This document shows, piece after piece, positions 1-8,626 of a stretch of 48,800 bases of DNA. The stretch lies in NCBI RefSeq assembly GCF_900112645.1, contig NZ_FOMO01000016.1, forward strand, positions 1 through 48,800, in the 5' to 3' direction. The translations under genes and the position numbers were made by a program. Position 1 is the stretch's first letter; the number at the start of each line of letters is the position of its first letter. Source of the stretch: Phytopseudomonas straminea. GTDB taxonomy: Bacteria > Pseudomonadota > Gammaproteobacteria > Pseudomonadales > Pseudomonadaceae. The notes under the pieces were generated by a model. That model was not told the origin of the DNA, ran no database searches, and saw only the letters and a program-made list of their open reading frames with translations.

Positions 1-327
1 AACATCGTGCTGCTGATCGCCGGCACCTTCATGGAGCCGTCGGCGATCATCCTGATCCTGGCGCCGATCCTGTTCCCGATCGCCATGCAGCTGGGCATCG
101 ATCCGATCCACCTGGGTATCATCATGGTGGTGAACATGGAAATCGGCCTGATCACACCGCCGACCGGGCTCAACCTGTTCGTCACCTCGGCAGTTACCGG
201 CATGCCGCTGACCCGCACGGTCCGCGCCGTATCGCCGTGGCTGCTGGTGATGCTGGCGTTCCTGATCCTGGTGACGTACGTGCCGTTCATTTCCCTGGCG
301 CTGCCGAACTGGCTGGGCATGAACTGA
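1..327 (+). CDS. TRAP transporter large permease (DctM family), C-terminal end only
   Basis: The reading frame is open from the first base, so this is the last 108 residues of a gene that begins outside the window. It is rich in long hydrophobic segments and contains the stretch MVVNMEIGLITPPTGLNLFV, which is typical of the DctM/SiaM large membrane subunit of TRAP transporters (family knowledge). Such subunits import C4-dicarboxylates or similar organic acids across the inner membrane, using an ion gradient together with a periplasmic binding protein. The substrate cannot be read from this fragment. In P. aeruginosa, as I remember it, a dct-type TRAP operon also lies directly before acsA, which supports the call. 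The gene ends in TGA and is followed by a hairpin shared with the convergent EAL gene. Confidence 0.85.
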   Translation, partial: NIVLLIAGTFMEPSAIILILAPILFPIAMQLGIDPIHLGIIMVVNMEIGLITPPTGLNLFVTSAVTGMPLTRTVRAVSPWLLVMLAFLILVTYVPFISLALPNWLGMN

Positions 328-346
328 TAGTCGCCAGACGCTAGAC

Positions 347-371
347 GAAGCCCGGCCTAGAGCCGGGCTTC
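347..371. terminator. Hairpin between two convergent genes, probable bidirectional terminator
   Basis: GAAGCCCGGC (347-356) and GCCGGGCTTC (362-371) form a perfect 10-bp stem with a 5-nt loop. It lies 20 bp after the TRAP permease stop and 6 bp before the stop of the convergent EAL gene. The following T-tract is weak, so efficiency is uncertain. Confidence 0.7.
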
Positions 372-377
372 CTGGTT

Positions 378-1922
378 CTACACCGTCGGCGGCGTGCGTA
401 GCGTATCGAACAGCGGCGCGGCGGGCATTGGTCGGGCGAAGTGGAAACCCTGCAGAAAGCGCACGCCGCGTTGTCTCAGGTACTGGACCTGCTCGGGGTT
501 TTCCACGCCTTCAGCGACCAGGTCCAGCTGCAGGCGAGTGGCCAGGTCGAGGATGTTGTCCAGCAGATGGCGGGACAGCGAGTGTGAGTCGACCATGGAA
601 ATGAAGCTGCGGTCGATCTTCAGAATGTCGATGCGAAATTCTCGCAGATAGGCCAGGCTCGAATGGCCAGTGCCGAAATCGTCGATGGCGATGCGCACGC
701 CCAGTTCGCGCAGCTCGGTGAACAGCTGCGCAGTGATCGCGGTGGGTGGGATCATCTGCCGTTCGGTCAGCTCGAGCACCAGGGTGATTTGCCCCGGCCC
801 GAAGGCCGCCAGAAACTCGCGGCATTCCTCGGCCAGCTGCAGGTCCTGGCAGTGCGCTGCGGTGATGTTGATGCCGACATGAAACCCCTTCGGCAACTGC
901 TCAGCGCGACCCGCGAAGTCCTCGCGGATATGGCGCATCAGCGCGCGGGTCATTGGTACGATCAGGCCCAAACGCTCGGCCAGGGGGATGAATTGATTCG
1001 GCGGCACCAGGCCTTCGCCTGGATGCTGCCAGCGCATCAGGGTTTCGACCCCGTCCCAGATGCCGGTTTCGGCGTCTATCACCGGCTGGTAATAGGGGAT
1101 GAATTGGTCCGCCTCCAGAGCACGCTTGAGCGCAGTGCCAGGCGAGCTGGCGCGCAGGCTGAGGCGATAGGTGCCGATGCCTGCCAGTACGCCGAGAATG
1201 AGGAACAGCAGCCACTGCGGCTGATAGTGCGCCTGCATGTAGTGCAGGGTAACGCCCGGCGGATAGCCAGCAGTCACCTTGAACGGGTAGCGCGAGGAAG
1301 CGACCTCGGTGCTGTAGTCGCTGGTTGCCGGGGTTGGCGCGTTAGTCACATGGCCGTCAGCGGAAATCCAGTTCTGACCCACGGCGATCTGCAAGGAAAC
1401 CTCTTGGCCATTGATCTGCAGCAGGTTGATCAGGTGCTGGCCGTCGATTCCGATCAGCACGCCATGCTGGTCGTCGGTCTGGCGATAGACCAGCACGGCG
1501 CGATCCGGAGTGACCACGTTGCCGGCCATCAGCCTGAGCTGCCCCTTGGCGTAGCTGGCGATGTCCTCGGTTTTTTCATAGGCGCCGAGCAGTGAGGTGC
1601 AGTAGATCAGGCCGTCGGTGACCAGATTGACCGAGCGCGAAAAGGGGCTGATGGTCATCTGGCTGCGGAGTGTCTGGACTACGTTCTCGCAGGGTTGCCC
1701 GGCAATCGGCAGCACTACGTCGGCAACTCTAGCGGCATCGTCGAGCATGTGCTCAAGTTGCGTGCGGGTATCGGTAGCGCTCTTTTCGGCACGGTTCTGC
1801 AACAGCGTGGCAGCCTGCCAATACATCAGGGGAATACCAAGCAGCAAAGGCAGTGCCGCGACCGCCAGCGAGGTGCTCAGGCGCAGCGTACGTCCGCGCT
1901 TGCGCAGGGTGGAGAGGGGCAT
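378..1922 (-). CDS. Membrane-bound c-di-GMP phosphodiesterase with CSS-motif sensor and EAL domain
   Basis: The product has 514 residues from the ATG at 1922; the frame can be extended to a TTG at 2000, but the added residues do not look like part of the family. A transmembrane helix lies at about residues 16-36, followed by a periplasmic domain with the paired cysteines C78 and C108 (context YCTSL, the CSS motif), a second helix at about 237-255, and an EAL domain from about 270 to the end. The signature reads ETL rather than EAL at 293-295 in the context ETLMRWQHP, and the downstream DDFGTGHSSL metal/loop motif is intact, so hydrolysis of cyclic di-GMP to pGpG is expected. In the E. coli CSS-EAL family, disulphide formation in the periplasm controls protein activity or stability. 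It is divergent from acsA and convergent with the TRAP permease. Confidence 0.85.
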   Translation of the reverse strand: MPLSTLRKRGRTLRLSTSLAVAALPLLLGIPLMYWQAATLLQNRAEKSATDTRTQLEHMLDDAARVADVVLPIAGQPCENVVQTLRSQMTISPFSRSVNLVTDGLIYCTSLLGAYEKTEDIASYAKGQLRLMAGNVVTPDRAVLVYRQTDDQHGVLIGIDGQHLINLLQINGQEVSLQIAVGQNWISADGHVTNAPTPATSDYSTEVASSRYPFKVTAGYPPGVTLHYMQAHYQPQWLLFLILGVLAGIGTYRLSLRASSPGTALKRALEADQFIPYYQPVIDAETGIWDGVETLMRWQHPGEGLVPPNQFIPLAERLGLIVPMTRALMRHIREDFAGRAEQLPKGFHVGINITAAHCQDLQLAEECREFLAAFGPGQITLVLELTERQMIPPTAITAQLFTELRELGVRIAIDDFGTGHSSLAYLREFRIDILKIDRSFISMVDSHSLSRHLLDNILDLATRLQLDLVAEGVENPEQVQYLRQRGVRFLQGFHFARPMPAAPLFDTLRTPPTV

Positions 1923-2135
1923 GGGAGGTAGAAGAATCCAGAGTGGCTTTGCAGAGTCTAGCGGAAGTCGTACAACAAGAATGCTCGCTGCTTCTCGCAA
2001 TTGTCGCCGTGTGCAATTTCGCCTAGCGTGCTTGTGGCCTGGCTGCCGTTAAGACCATGGTCGAATGGTTGGCGGCGGGCGCGATGGTTACAAAGGTAGA
2101 TATAGAAGAACAACATCAATAACCGAGGTGATTCA

Positions 2136-4097
2136 ATGAGTGCTGCGTCCCTTTATCCCGTGCGCCCCGAGGTGGCGGCCAATTCGCTGACCGACGAAGC
2201 CACCTACAAAGCCATGTACCAGCAGTCCGTGATCAACCCGGATGGCTTCTGGCGCGAACAGGCGCAGCGCCTCGACTGGATCAAACCCTTTACCAAGGTC
2301 AAACAGACCTCCTTCGACGATCACCACGTCGACATCAAGTGGTTCGCCGACGGCACGCTCAATGTGTCCTACAACTGCCTGGATCGCCACCTGGCAGAGC
2401 GCGGCGACCAGGTCGCGATCATCTGGGAAGGCGACGATCCGTCCGAGCACAAGGAAATCACCTACCGCCAGCTGCACGAGCAGGTGTGCAAGTTCGCCAA
2501 CGCCCTGCGTGGCCAGGACGTGCATCGCGGCGACGTGGTGACCATCTACATGCCGATGATTCCCGAAGCCGTGGTCGCCATGCTGGCCTGCGCGCGCATC
2601 GGCGCCATCCACTCCGTGGTATTCGGCGGCTTCTCGCCGGAAGCCCTGGCCGGGCGCATCATCGATTGCCAGTCCAAGGTGGTGATCACCGCGGACGAAG
2701 GCCTGCGCGGCGGCAAGAAGATTCCGCTCAAGGCCAACGTCGACGACGCCCTGACCAACCCCGAGACGCGCAGCATCCAGAAGGTCATCGTGGTGCAGCG
2801 CACCGGCTCCGAGATCAAGTGGAACCAGCACCGCGACATCTGGTTCGAGGACCTGATGAAGGTGGCCGGCAGCGTCTGCGCGCCGAAGGAAATGGGCGCC
2901 GAGGAAGCGCTGTTCATCCTCTACACCTCCGGCTCCACCGGCAAACCGAAAGGCGTGCTGCACACCACTGGCGGCTACCTGCTGTACGCCGCGTTGACCC
3001 ATGAGCGGGTGTTCGACTACAAGCCGGGCGATGTCTACTGGTGCACCGCCGACGTGGGCTGGGTCACCGGCCACAGCTACATTGTCTACGGCCCGCTAGC
3101 CAACGGCGCGACCACGCTGCTGTTCGAAGGTATCCCCAATTACCCGGACGTGACCCGCGTGTCGAAGGTCATCGACAAGCACAAGGTCAATATCCTCTAC
3201 ACCGCACCGACTGCGATCCGCGCCATGATGGCCCAGGGCGAAGCGGCCGTGGCCGGCGCCGACGGCTCCAGCCTGCGTCTGCTCGGCTCGGTCGGTGAGC
3301 CGATCAACCCGGAAGCCTGGGACTGGTACTACCGCAACGTCGGCAAGGAGCGCTGCCCGATCGTCGACACCTGGTGGCAGACCGAAACCGGCGGCATCCT
3401 GATCAGCCCGCTGCCGGGGGCCACGGCGCTCAAGCCGGGCTCGGCGACCCGTCCGTTCTTCGGCGTGGTGCCGGCGCTGGTCGATAACCTGGGTAACATT
3501 CTCGAGGGCGCCACCGAAGGCAACCTGGTGATCCTCGATTCCTGGCCGGGCCAGTCGCGCAGCCTGTACGGCGACCATGACCGCTTCGTCGACACCTATT
3601 TCAAGACCTTCAAGGGCATGTACTTCACCGGTGACGGCGCGCGCCGCGACGAAGATGGCTACTGGTGGATCACCGGCCGTGTCGATGACGTGCTTAACGT
3701 CTCTGGCCACCGCATGGGTACCGCCGAGGTGGAGAGCGCCATGGTCGCCCACCCGAAAGTCGCCGAGGCGGCGGTAGTGGGCGTGCCGCACGATATCAAG
3801 GGGCAGGGCATCTACGTCTACGTGACTCTGAACCAGGGCCAGGAGCCGTCCGAGCAATTGCGTCAGGAGCTCAAGGCCTGGGTACGCAAGGAGATCGGCC
3901 CGATCGCCACGCCGGACGTGATCCAGTGGGCGCCGGGCCTGCCGAAGACCCGCTCGGGCAAGATCATGCGCCGTATCCTGCGCAAGATCGCCACCTCCGA
4001 GTACGACAGCTTGGGTGACATTTCCACCCTGGCCGACCCGGGCGTGGTGCAGCACCTGATCGATACCCACAAGTCGATGCAGAGCGCCTGCGCCTAA
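2136..4097 (+). CDS. acsA: Acetyl-CoA synthetase (AMP-forming)
   Basis: At 653 residues this has the normal length for Acs, which activates acetate with ATP and CoA through acetyl-AMP in the cytoplasm. The ATP/phosphate loop YTSGSTGKPKGV and the adenylation motif DTWWQTETGG are present. The C-terminal PKTRSGKIMRR motif places the catalytic, acetylation-controlled lysine exactly at K609, the same number as in the well-studied enteric enzymes. ATG at 2136 is preceded by GAGGTG at good spacing. The gene is monocistronic between a divergent EAL gene and a terminator at 4118-4158. In P. aeruginosa the corresponding gene (PA0887, from memory) also precedes the aot arginine transport operon. Confidence 0.96.
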   Translation: MSAASLYPVRPEVAANSLTDEATYKAMYQQSVINPDGFWREQAQRLDWIKPFTKVKQTSFDDHHVDIKWFADGTLNVSYNCLDRHLAERGDQVAIIWEGDDPSEHKEITYRQLHEQVCKFANALRGQDVHRGDVVTIYMPMIPEAVVAMLACARIGAIHSVVFGGFSPEALAGRIIDCQSKVVITADEGLRGGKKIPLKANVDDALTNPETRSIQKVIVVQRTGSEIKWNQHRDIWFEDLMKVAGSVCAPKEMGAEEALFILYTSGSTGKPKGVLHTTGGYLLYAALTHERVFDYKPGDVYWCTADVGWVTGHSYIVYGPLANGATTLLFEGIPNYPDVTRVSKVIDKHKVNILYTAPTAIRAMMAQGEAAVAGADGSSLRLLGSVGEPINPEAWDWYYRNVGKERCPIVDTWWQTETGGILISPLPGATALKPGSATRPFFGVVPALVDNLGNILEGATEGNLVILDSWPGQSRSLYGDHDRFVDTYFKTFKGMYFTGDGARRDEDGYWWITGRVDDVLNVSGHRMGTAEVESAMVAHPKVAEAAVVGVPHDIKGQGIYVYVTLNQGQEPSEQLRQELKAWVRKEIGPIATPDVIQWAPGLPKTRSGKIMRRILRKIATSEYDSLGDISTLADPGVVQHLIDTHKSMQSACA

Positions 4098-4117
4098 TCT
4101 GAGTTGCGCTACACCCC

Positions 4118-4158
4118 AGCGCCCCACGTCGGCTTGTCCGAGTGGGGCGTCTGCTTTT
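4118..4158 (+). terminator. Rho-independent terminator after acsA
   Basis: GCGCCCCAC (4119-4127) pairs with GTGGGGCGT (4142-4150), with a 14-nt loop, and is followed by a T-rich run (CTGCTTTT). It starts 21 bp after the acsA stop codon. Confidence 0.75.
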
Positions 4159-4262
4159 CTGCCCCTCGGATTGAACCAGTAAGTGAACTGGCCGGTCAGG
4201 ATTGTCTGTTTTTTGTTCTGTCAAGATGCGTAGGCGGCCGGTCTCTGGGTTCTGTAATTAGT

Positions 4263-4305
4263 TGTCGCATCTTGGAAATATCGCCTGCCGCGCTATCGCT
4301 AGAAT
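4263..4305 (+). promoter_or_regulatory. Probable ArgR half-site and promoter of the aot operon
   Basis: TGTCGC at 4263-4268 followed by eight bases and AA (4277-4278) matches the half-site TGTCGC-N8-AA that I recall for P. aeruginosa ArgR. A -10-like TAGAAT lies at 4300-4305 with no good -35, as expected for an activator-dependent promoter. A second, tandem half-site is not clear. The rest of the 325-bp gap (4098-4422) holds only the acsA terminator and the leader before the AGGAG ribosome-binding site of aotJ. Confidence 0.55.
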
Positions 4306-4422
4306 GCCGCACTTCCGTGCGCCGCCCGCAGCCTTGCATTACGCTGGCGACGTCATTTCTCCATGGCCCGGCTTACCCGCCCTGCGGCCAGTGAAACCCC
4401 ATCCCAGTCAGGAGTTTCCCCC

Positions 4423-5202
4423 ATGAAAAAGATCGCACTGCTCGGCGCGCTGGCACTATCCCTGCTGTCGCCGCTGACCATGGCCCAGGAAGCCAAGGCG
4501 CTGCGCATCGGTATCGAAGCGGCTTACCCGCCGTTCGCCTACAAAACTCCGGACGGCAACATCACCGGCTTCGACTACGACATCGGCGTGGCCCTGTGTG
4601 AAGAAATGAAGGTCGAGTGCAAGTGGATCGAGCAGGAGTTCGACGGCCTGATCCCAGCCCTGAAAGTACGCAAGTTCGACGCCGTGCTGTCGTCGATGTC
4701 GATCACCGAAGAGCGCAAGCGTGCCGTGGACTTCACCGGCAAGTACTACGCCACGCCTGCCAAGCTGGCGATGAAGAGCGGCGCGGTGATGAACGACGTG
4801 GCCACCGACCTCAAGGGCAAGAAGATCGGCGTACAACGCTCCTCCGTTTATGACCGCTACGCCACCGACGTCTTCGCGCCGGCCGGTGCCGAGATCGTGC
4901 GCTACAGCTCGCAGAACGAAGTGTTCCTGGACCTTAGCGCCGGCCGCCTGGACGGCACCATCGCCGACTCGGTGAATATCGAAGACGGCTTCCTGAAAGC
5001 CGACGCCGGCAAAGGCTTCGCCTTCGTGGGCCCGGACTTCACCGAAGAGAAGTACTTCGGCGAAGGCCAGGGCATCGCCGTGCGCAAGGGCGACAAGGCG
5101 CTGGCTGACAAGATCAGCGCCGCGATCCTGGCGATCCGCGCCAACGGCAAGTACAAGGCCATTCAGGACAAGTACTTCAGCTTCGACGTCTACGGCAAGT
5201 AA
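4423..5202 (+). CDS. aotJ: Periplasmic arginine/ornithine-binding protein of an ABC importer
   Basis: The start is the ATG at 4423, not the upstream in-frame ATG at 4363: AGGAG sits at the right distance and the protein then begins with a classic signal peptide (MKKIALLGALALSLLSPLTMA, cleavage before QEAK). The mature part opens with LRIGIEAAYPPFAYK, the first strand and ligand loop of the HisJ/ArgT/AotJ solute-binding family. The 259-residue length fits. It captures basic amino acids in the periplasm and delivers them to AotQ/AotM. It is the first gene of aotJ-aotQ-aotM-aotP-argR, an order shared with P. aeruginosa (where an extra gene, aotO, lies between aotM and aotP as I remember). A hairpin after its stop may let it be made in excess over the membrane parts. 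Confidence 0.88.
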   Translation: MKKIALLGALALSLLSPLTMAQEAKALRIGIEAAYPPFAYKTPDGNITGFDYDIGVALCEEMKVECKWIEQEFDGLIPALKVRKFDAVLSSMSITEERKRAVDFTGKYYATPAKLAMKSGAVMNDVATDLKGKKIGVQRSSVYDRYATDVFAPAGAEIVRYSSQNEVFLDLSAGRLDGTIADSVNIEDGFLKADAGKGFAFVGPDFTEEKYFGEGQGIAVRKGDKALADKISAAILAIRANGKYKAIQDKYFSFDVYGK

Positions 5203-5241
5203 GACACGACTGCTGAAGCGGGCCTGTGTTGTTCAAGCAGG

Positions 5242-5269
5242 CTCCAGCGATCGTGATTTCTTGCTGGAG
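5242..5269 (+). promoter_or_regulatory. Intercistronic hairpin between aotJ and aotQ
   Basis: CTCCAGC (5242-5248) and GCTGGAG (5263-5269) are perfect inverted repeats around a 14-nt loop in the 147-bp gap. There is no T-run, so it is more likely an mRNA stabiliser or partial attenuator than a full terminator. Confidence 0.5.
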
Positions 5270-5349
5270 GTGGCGCACGCCGATTTTCGGCCTGTGCCAC
5301 TTGTGCGTTGCATTTCCGGCGCCTGCGGGCGCACGCATGAGGTAAGCGG

Positions 5350-6039
5350 ATGCTCAACGGCTACGGCTCGTCCATTATCGAGGGCGCCTGGCTCACCCTG
5401 ATTCTGGCCTTGACCTCGATGGCGGTGGCGATCGTGCTCGGCCTGATCGGCGCGGCGTTTCGGCTGTCGCCGGTGCGCTGGCTGGCGGTGCTGGGGGAAA
5501 CCTATTCGACGGTGATCCGCGGCATTCCCGACCTGGTACTGATCCTGCTGATCTTCTACGGCGGCCAGGACATGGTGAACCGGGTCGCGCCGATGCTCGG
5601 CTATGACGACTACATCGACATCAACCCCTTCATCGCCGGCGTGTTCACCATGGGCTTCATCTTCGGGGCCTATCTGTCCGAGACCTTTCGTGGTGCCTTC
5701 ATGGCCATCCCCAAGGGCCAGGCGGAGGCGGGCGCAGCGTACGGCATGAGCGGCTTTCAGGTGTTCATGCGCATTCTGATGCCGCAGATGATCCGCTTCG
5801 CCATTCCGGGCTTCACCAATAACTGGCTGGTGCTCACCAAGGCCACCGCGCTGATTTCGGTGGTCGGCCTGCAGGACATGATGTTCAAGGCCAAGAGTGC
5901 CGCCGACGCCACTCGCGAGCCCTTCACCTTCTACCTGGCGGTGGCCGGTCTGTACCTGCTGATCACCAGCGTCTCGCTGCTGGCCCTGCGTTATCTGGAA
6001 AAACGCTACTCGGTCGGCACCAAGGCTGCCGAACTGTGA
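5350..6039 (+). CDS. aotQ: Arginine/ornithine ABC importer permease
   Basis: A 229-residue inner-membrane protein of the HisQ/AotQ type. It has about five hydrophobic segments and the cytoplasmic coupling loop AYLSETFRGAFMAIPKGQAEAG, with the family EAA-type motif (residues GQAEAGAAYGMSGFQ) that contacts the ATPase. It forms the heterodimeric pore with AotM. ATG at 5350 follows a GAGGT ribosome-binding site. It starts after a 147-bp gap from aotJ and ends 10 bp before aotM, so the two permeases are tightly coupled. Substrate is inferred from operon context, not from the permease itself. Confidence 0.88.
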   Translation: MLNGYGSSIIEGAWLTLILALTSMAVAIVLGLIGAAFRLSPVRWLAVLGETYSTVIRGIPDLVLILLIFYGGQDMVNRVAPMLGYDDYIDINPFIAGVFTMGFIFGAYLSETFRGAFMAIPKGQAEAGAAYGMSGFQVFMRILMPQMIRFAIPGFTNNWLVLTKATALISVVGLQDMMFKAKSAADATREPFTFYLAVAGLYLLITSVSLLALRYLEKRYSVGTKAAEL

Positions 6040-6049
6040 GGGCCGCACG

Positions 6050-6748
6050 ATGATTTTCGATTACACCGTCATCTGGGACAGCCTGCCGCTGTATTTCGGC
6101 GGCGTGCTGGTGACCCTCAAGCTGCTGGCCATTGCGCTGTTCTTCGGCCTGTTGCTGGCCATTCCGCTGGCGCTGATGCGCACCTCGCGTTCGCCATGGG
6201 TCAACGGGCCAGCCTGGTTGTATACCTACGTGATTCGTGGCACGCCGATGCTGGTGCAGCTGTTTCTGGTCTATTACGGCCTGGCCCAGTTCGAGGCGGT
6301 GCGCGAGAGCGTGCTGTGGCCGTACCTGTCCAACGCCACCTTCTGCGCCTGCGTGGCGTTCGCCATCAATACCAGCGCCTACAGCGCCGAGATTCTTGCC
6401 GGCAGCCTGAAAGCCACGCCTCATGGCGAGATCGAGGCGGCCAAGGCCATGGGCATGTCGCGGGCCAAGTTGTACCGCCGCATCCTCCTGCCGTCGGCGT
6501 TGCGCCGCGCACTGCCGCAATACAGCAACGAAGTGATCATGATGCTGCACACCACCAGCCTAGCGTCGATCGTCACCCTGATCGACATCACCGGCGCGGC
6601 GCGCACCGTCAGCTCCCAGTACTACCTGCCGTTCGAGGCGTTCATCACCGCTGGCCTGTTCTATCTGTGCCTGACCTTCATCCTGGTGCGCCTGTTCAAG
6701 CTGGCCGAGCGTCGCTGGCTGGCCTACCTGGCGCCGCGGCGTTCCTGA
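6050..6748 (+). CDS. aotM: Arginine/ornithine ABC importer permease
   Basis: A 232-residue partner of AotQ, of the HisM type, with multiple transmembrane helices and the EAA-type coupling loop (HGEIEAAKAMGMSRAKLYRR). It starts 10 bp after aotQ and ends 29 bp before aotP, consistent with one transcript. The pair lets bound arginine or ornithine cross the inner membrane when AotP hydrolyses ATP. In P. aeruginosa I recall an additional small gene, aotO, after aotM; here there is no room for it. Confidence 0.88.
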   Translation: MIFDYTVIWDSLPLYFGGVLVTLKLLAIALFFGLLLAIPLALMRTSRSPWVNGPAWLYTYVIRGTPMLVQLFLVYYGLAQFEAVRESVLWPYLSNATFCACVAFAINTSAYSAEILAGSLKATPHGEIEAAKAMGMSRAKLYRRILLPSALRRALPQYSNEVIMMLHTTSLASIVTLIDITGAARTVSSQYYLPFEAFITAGLFYLCLTFILVRLFKLAERRWLAYLAPRRS

Positions 6749-6777
6749 ACCCTCGGACTTCTGAAAGAGTGAAAAGC

Positions 6778-7542
6778 ATGTACAAGCTCGAAGTGACGGA
6801 CCTGCACAAGCGCTATGGCAGCCACGAGGTGCTCAAGGGTGTGTCGCTGGCGGCCAAGGCCGGTGACGTGATCAGCATCATCGGCTCCAGTGGTTCGGGC
6901 AAGAGCACCTTCCTGCGCTGCATCAACCTGCTCGAGCAGCCCCACGCCGGGCAGATCCTGCTCAATGGCGAGGCGCTCAAGCTGGTGCCCGGCAAGGACG
7001 GCGCCCTGCGCGCCGCCGACGACAAGCAGCTGCAGCGCCTGCGCTCGCGGCTGTCCATGGTGTTTCAGCACTTCAACCTGTGGTCGCACATGAACGTGCT
7101 GGAAAACGTCATGGAGGCGCCGGTGCACGTGTTGGGCATGGGCAAGGCCGAGGCTCGCGACAAGGCCGAGCACTATTTGCAGAAGGTCGGCGTGGCCCAT
7201 CGCAAGACCGCTTACCCCGCCCATATGAGTGGCGGCGAGCAGCAGCGCGTGGCGATCGCCCGGGCACTGGCCATGGAGCCGGAGGTGATGCTGTTCGACG
7301 AGCCGACCTCGGCGCTGGACCCCGAACTGGTCGGCGACGTGCTCAAGGTAATGCGCGATCTGGCCGATGAAGGGCGTACCATGGTGGTGGTCACCCACGA
7401 GATGGGCTTTGCCCGCGAAGTGTCCAATCAGCTGCTGTTCCTGCATCAGGGCCTGGTGGAGGAGCGTGGCGATCCGCGCGAGGTGCTGGCCAATCCGCAG
7501 TCTCAACGGCTGCAACAGTTCCTCAGCGGCAGCCTCAAGTAG
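6778..7542 (+). CDS. aotP: Arginine/ornithine ABC importer ATPase
   Basis: The open frame runs from 6196, but the protein starts at ATG 6778 (MYKLEVTDLHKRYG), giving 254 residues like HisP. Walker A GSSGSGKST is at 36-44, the Q-loop glutamine at 97, the ABC signature SGGEQ at 151-155, Walker B LFDEP at 172-176 and the switch histidine at 207. All catalytic elements are intact. It powers the AotQM pore from the cytoplasmic side. It is followed after 53 bp by argR, so transport and its regulator are probably co-transcribed, giving autoregulation of the operon by ArgR. Confidence 0.93.
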   Translation: MYKLEVTDLHKRYGSHEVLKGVSLAAKAGDVISIIGSSGSGKSTFLRCINLLEQPHAGQILLNGEALKLVPGKDGALRAADDKQLQRLRSRLSMVFQHFNLWSHMNVLENVMEAPVHVLGMGKAEARDKAEHYLQKVGVAHRKTAYPAHMSGGEQQRVAIARALAMEPEVMLFDEPTSALDPELVGDVLKVMRDLADEGRTMVVVTHEMGFAREVSNQLLFLHQGLVEERGDPREVLANPQSQRLQQFLSGSLK

Positions 7543-7595
7543 TTGGCGTTATCATCCCCGACCTATCACTGCGTTCAGAGCCCAACCTGCCCATC

Positions 7596-8576
7596 ATGAC
7601 TGCCCCCCGAATCGGCTTCCTGCTTTGGCCCTCCACCAAGCCCCTGACCCTGGCGCTGGCGGAAGAGGCCCTGAGCGTCGCCCAGCGCGTCCATCCGGAG
7701 GTGGTCTACGAGGTGTCGTTCCTGCAGGCAGAGGAGCCCGCCGAAGGCGCCTGGCGCCTGCCGGGCAGTTCCTGGACGGCAGGCCTGGAAGGCTACCGCA
7801 AGCTGTTCCTGCTTGCCGACGAGCCGCCGACTACCGTGGCGCCGGCGCTGGCCACCGCACTCAAGCAGGTGGCGCGCAATGGTTGCTGCCTAGGCGCGGT
7901 GGCGGCGGGCGTCTACCCGCTGGCGCAACTGGGGCTGCTCGATGGTTATCGGGCATCCGTGCACTGGCGCTGGCAGGACGACTTCGCCGAGCGTTTCCCC
8001 AAGGTGATCGCCACCAGCCACCTGTTCGACTGGGACCGTGACCGCCTCACCGCCTGTGGCGGCATGGCGGTGATGGACATGCTGCTGGCCCTGTTGGCCC
8101 GTGACCACGGCGCCGAGCTGGCTGGGGCGGTGTCAGAAGAATTGGTGGTCGAGCGCATCCGTGAAGGTGGCGAGCGCCAGCGCATTCCGCTGCAGAATCG
8201 TCTTGGCTCCAGCCACCCCAAGCTGACCCAGGCGGTGCTGCTGATGGAGGCCAACATCGAGGAGCCGCTGACCACCGACGAGATCGCCCAGCACGTGTGC
8301 GTGTCGCGTCGCCAGCTGGAACGCATCTTCAAGCAATACCTGAACCGCGTGCCCAGCCAGTACTATCTGGAGCTGCGCCTTAACAAGGCCCGCCAACTGC
8401 TGATGCAGACCAGCAAATCGATTATCCAGATCGGCCTGTCCTGCGGTTTTTCCTCGGGGCCGCATTTCTCCAGCGCCTACCGCAACTTCTTCGGCGCCAC
8501 GCCGCGCGAAGACCGTAATCAGCGGCGCAGCAACAACCCCTTTGAACTGACCTCGGCGCCTGCCGAGCGCGGGTAA
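7596..8576 (+). CDS. argR: Arginine-responsive AraC-family regulator ArgR
   Basis: A 326-residue protein with an N-terminal DJ-1/PfpI-like sensor domain (about 1-195) and a C-terminal double helix-turn-helix AraC domain. The first helix-turn-helix is around LTTDEIAQHVCVSRRQLERI (about 222-241) and the second around IIQIGLSCGFSSGPHFSSAY. This layout and its position after aotP match Pseudomonas ArgR, which activates arginine uptake and catabolic genes and represses biosynthetic ones; it is unrelated to E. coli ArgR. A matching TGTCGC-N8-AA element lies upstream of aotJ. ATG at 7596 was chosen; the ribosome-binding site is weak, consistent with coupling to aotP. Confidence 0.9.
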   Translation: MTAPRIGFLLWPSTKPLTLALAEEALSVAQRVHPEVVYEVSFLQAEEPAEGAWRLPGSSWTAGLEGYRKLFLLADEPPTTVAPALATALKQVARNGCCLGAVAAGVYPLAQLGLLDGYRASVHWRWQDDFAERFPKVIATSHLFDWDRDRLTACGGMAVMDMLLALLARDHGAELAGAVSEELVVERIREGGERQRIPLQNRLGSSHPKLTQAVLLMEANIEEPLTTDEIAQHVCVSRRQLERIFKQYLNRVPSQYYLELRLNKARQLLMQTSKSIIQIGLSCGFSSGPHFSSAYRNFFGATPREDRNQRRSNNPFELTSAPAERG

Positions 8577-8626
8577 TCGGTCGCCCTGACCGTCACCTCG
8601 CTGGATGCGGCTTTAATCTCGCGCCG

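Noticed and set aside
2133..4127. Two long minus-strand frames opposite acsA
   Set aside because: They mirror the acsA codon bias and show no motif or ribosome-binding site.
4104..4394. 96-codon frame between acsA and aotJ
   Set aside because: It spans the acsA terminator and the aot promoter region and has no coding character.
6196..6777. Upstream extension of aotP
   Set aside because: It overlaps aotM in another frame; the ATPase domain begins directly at 6778.
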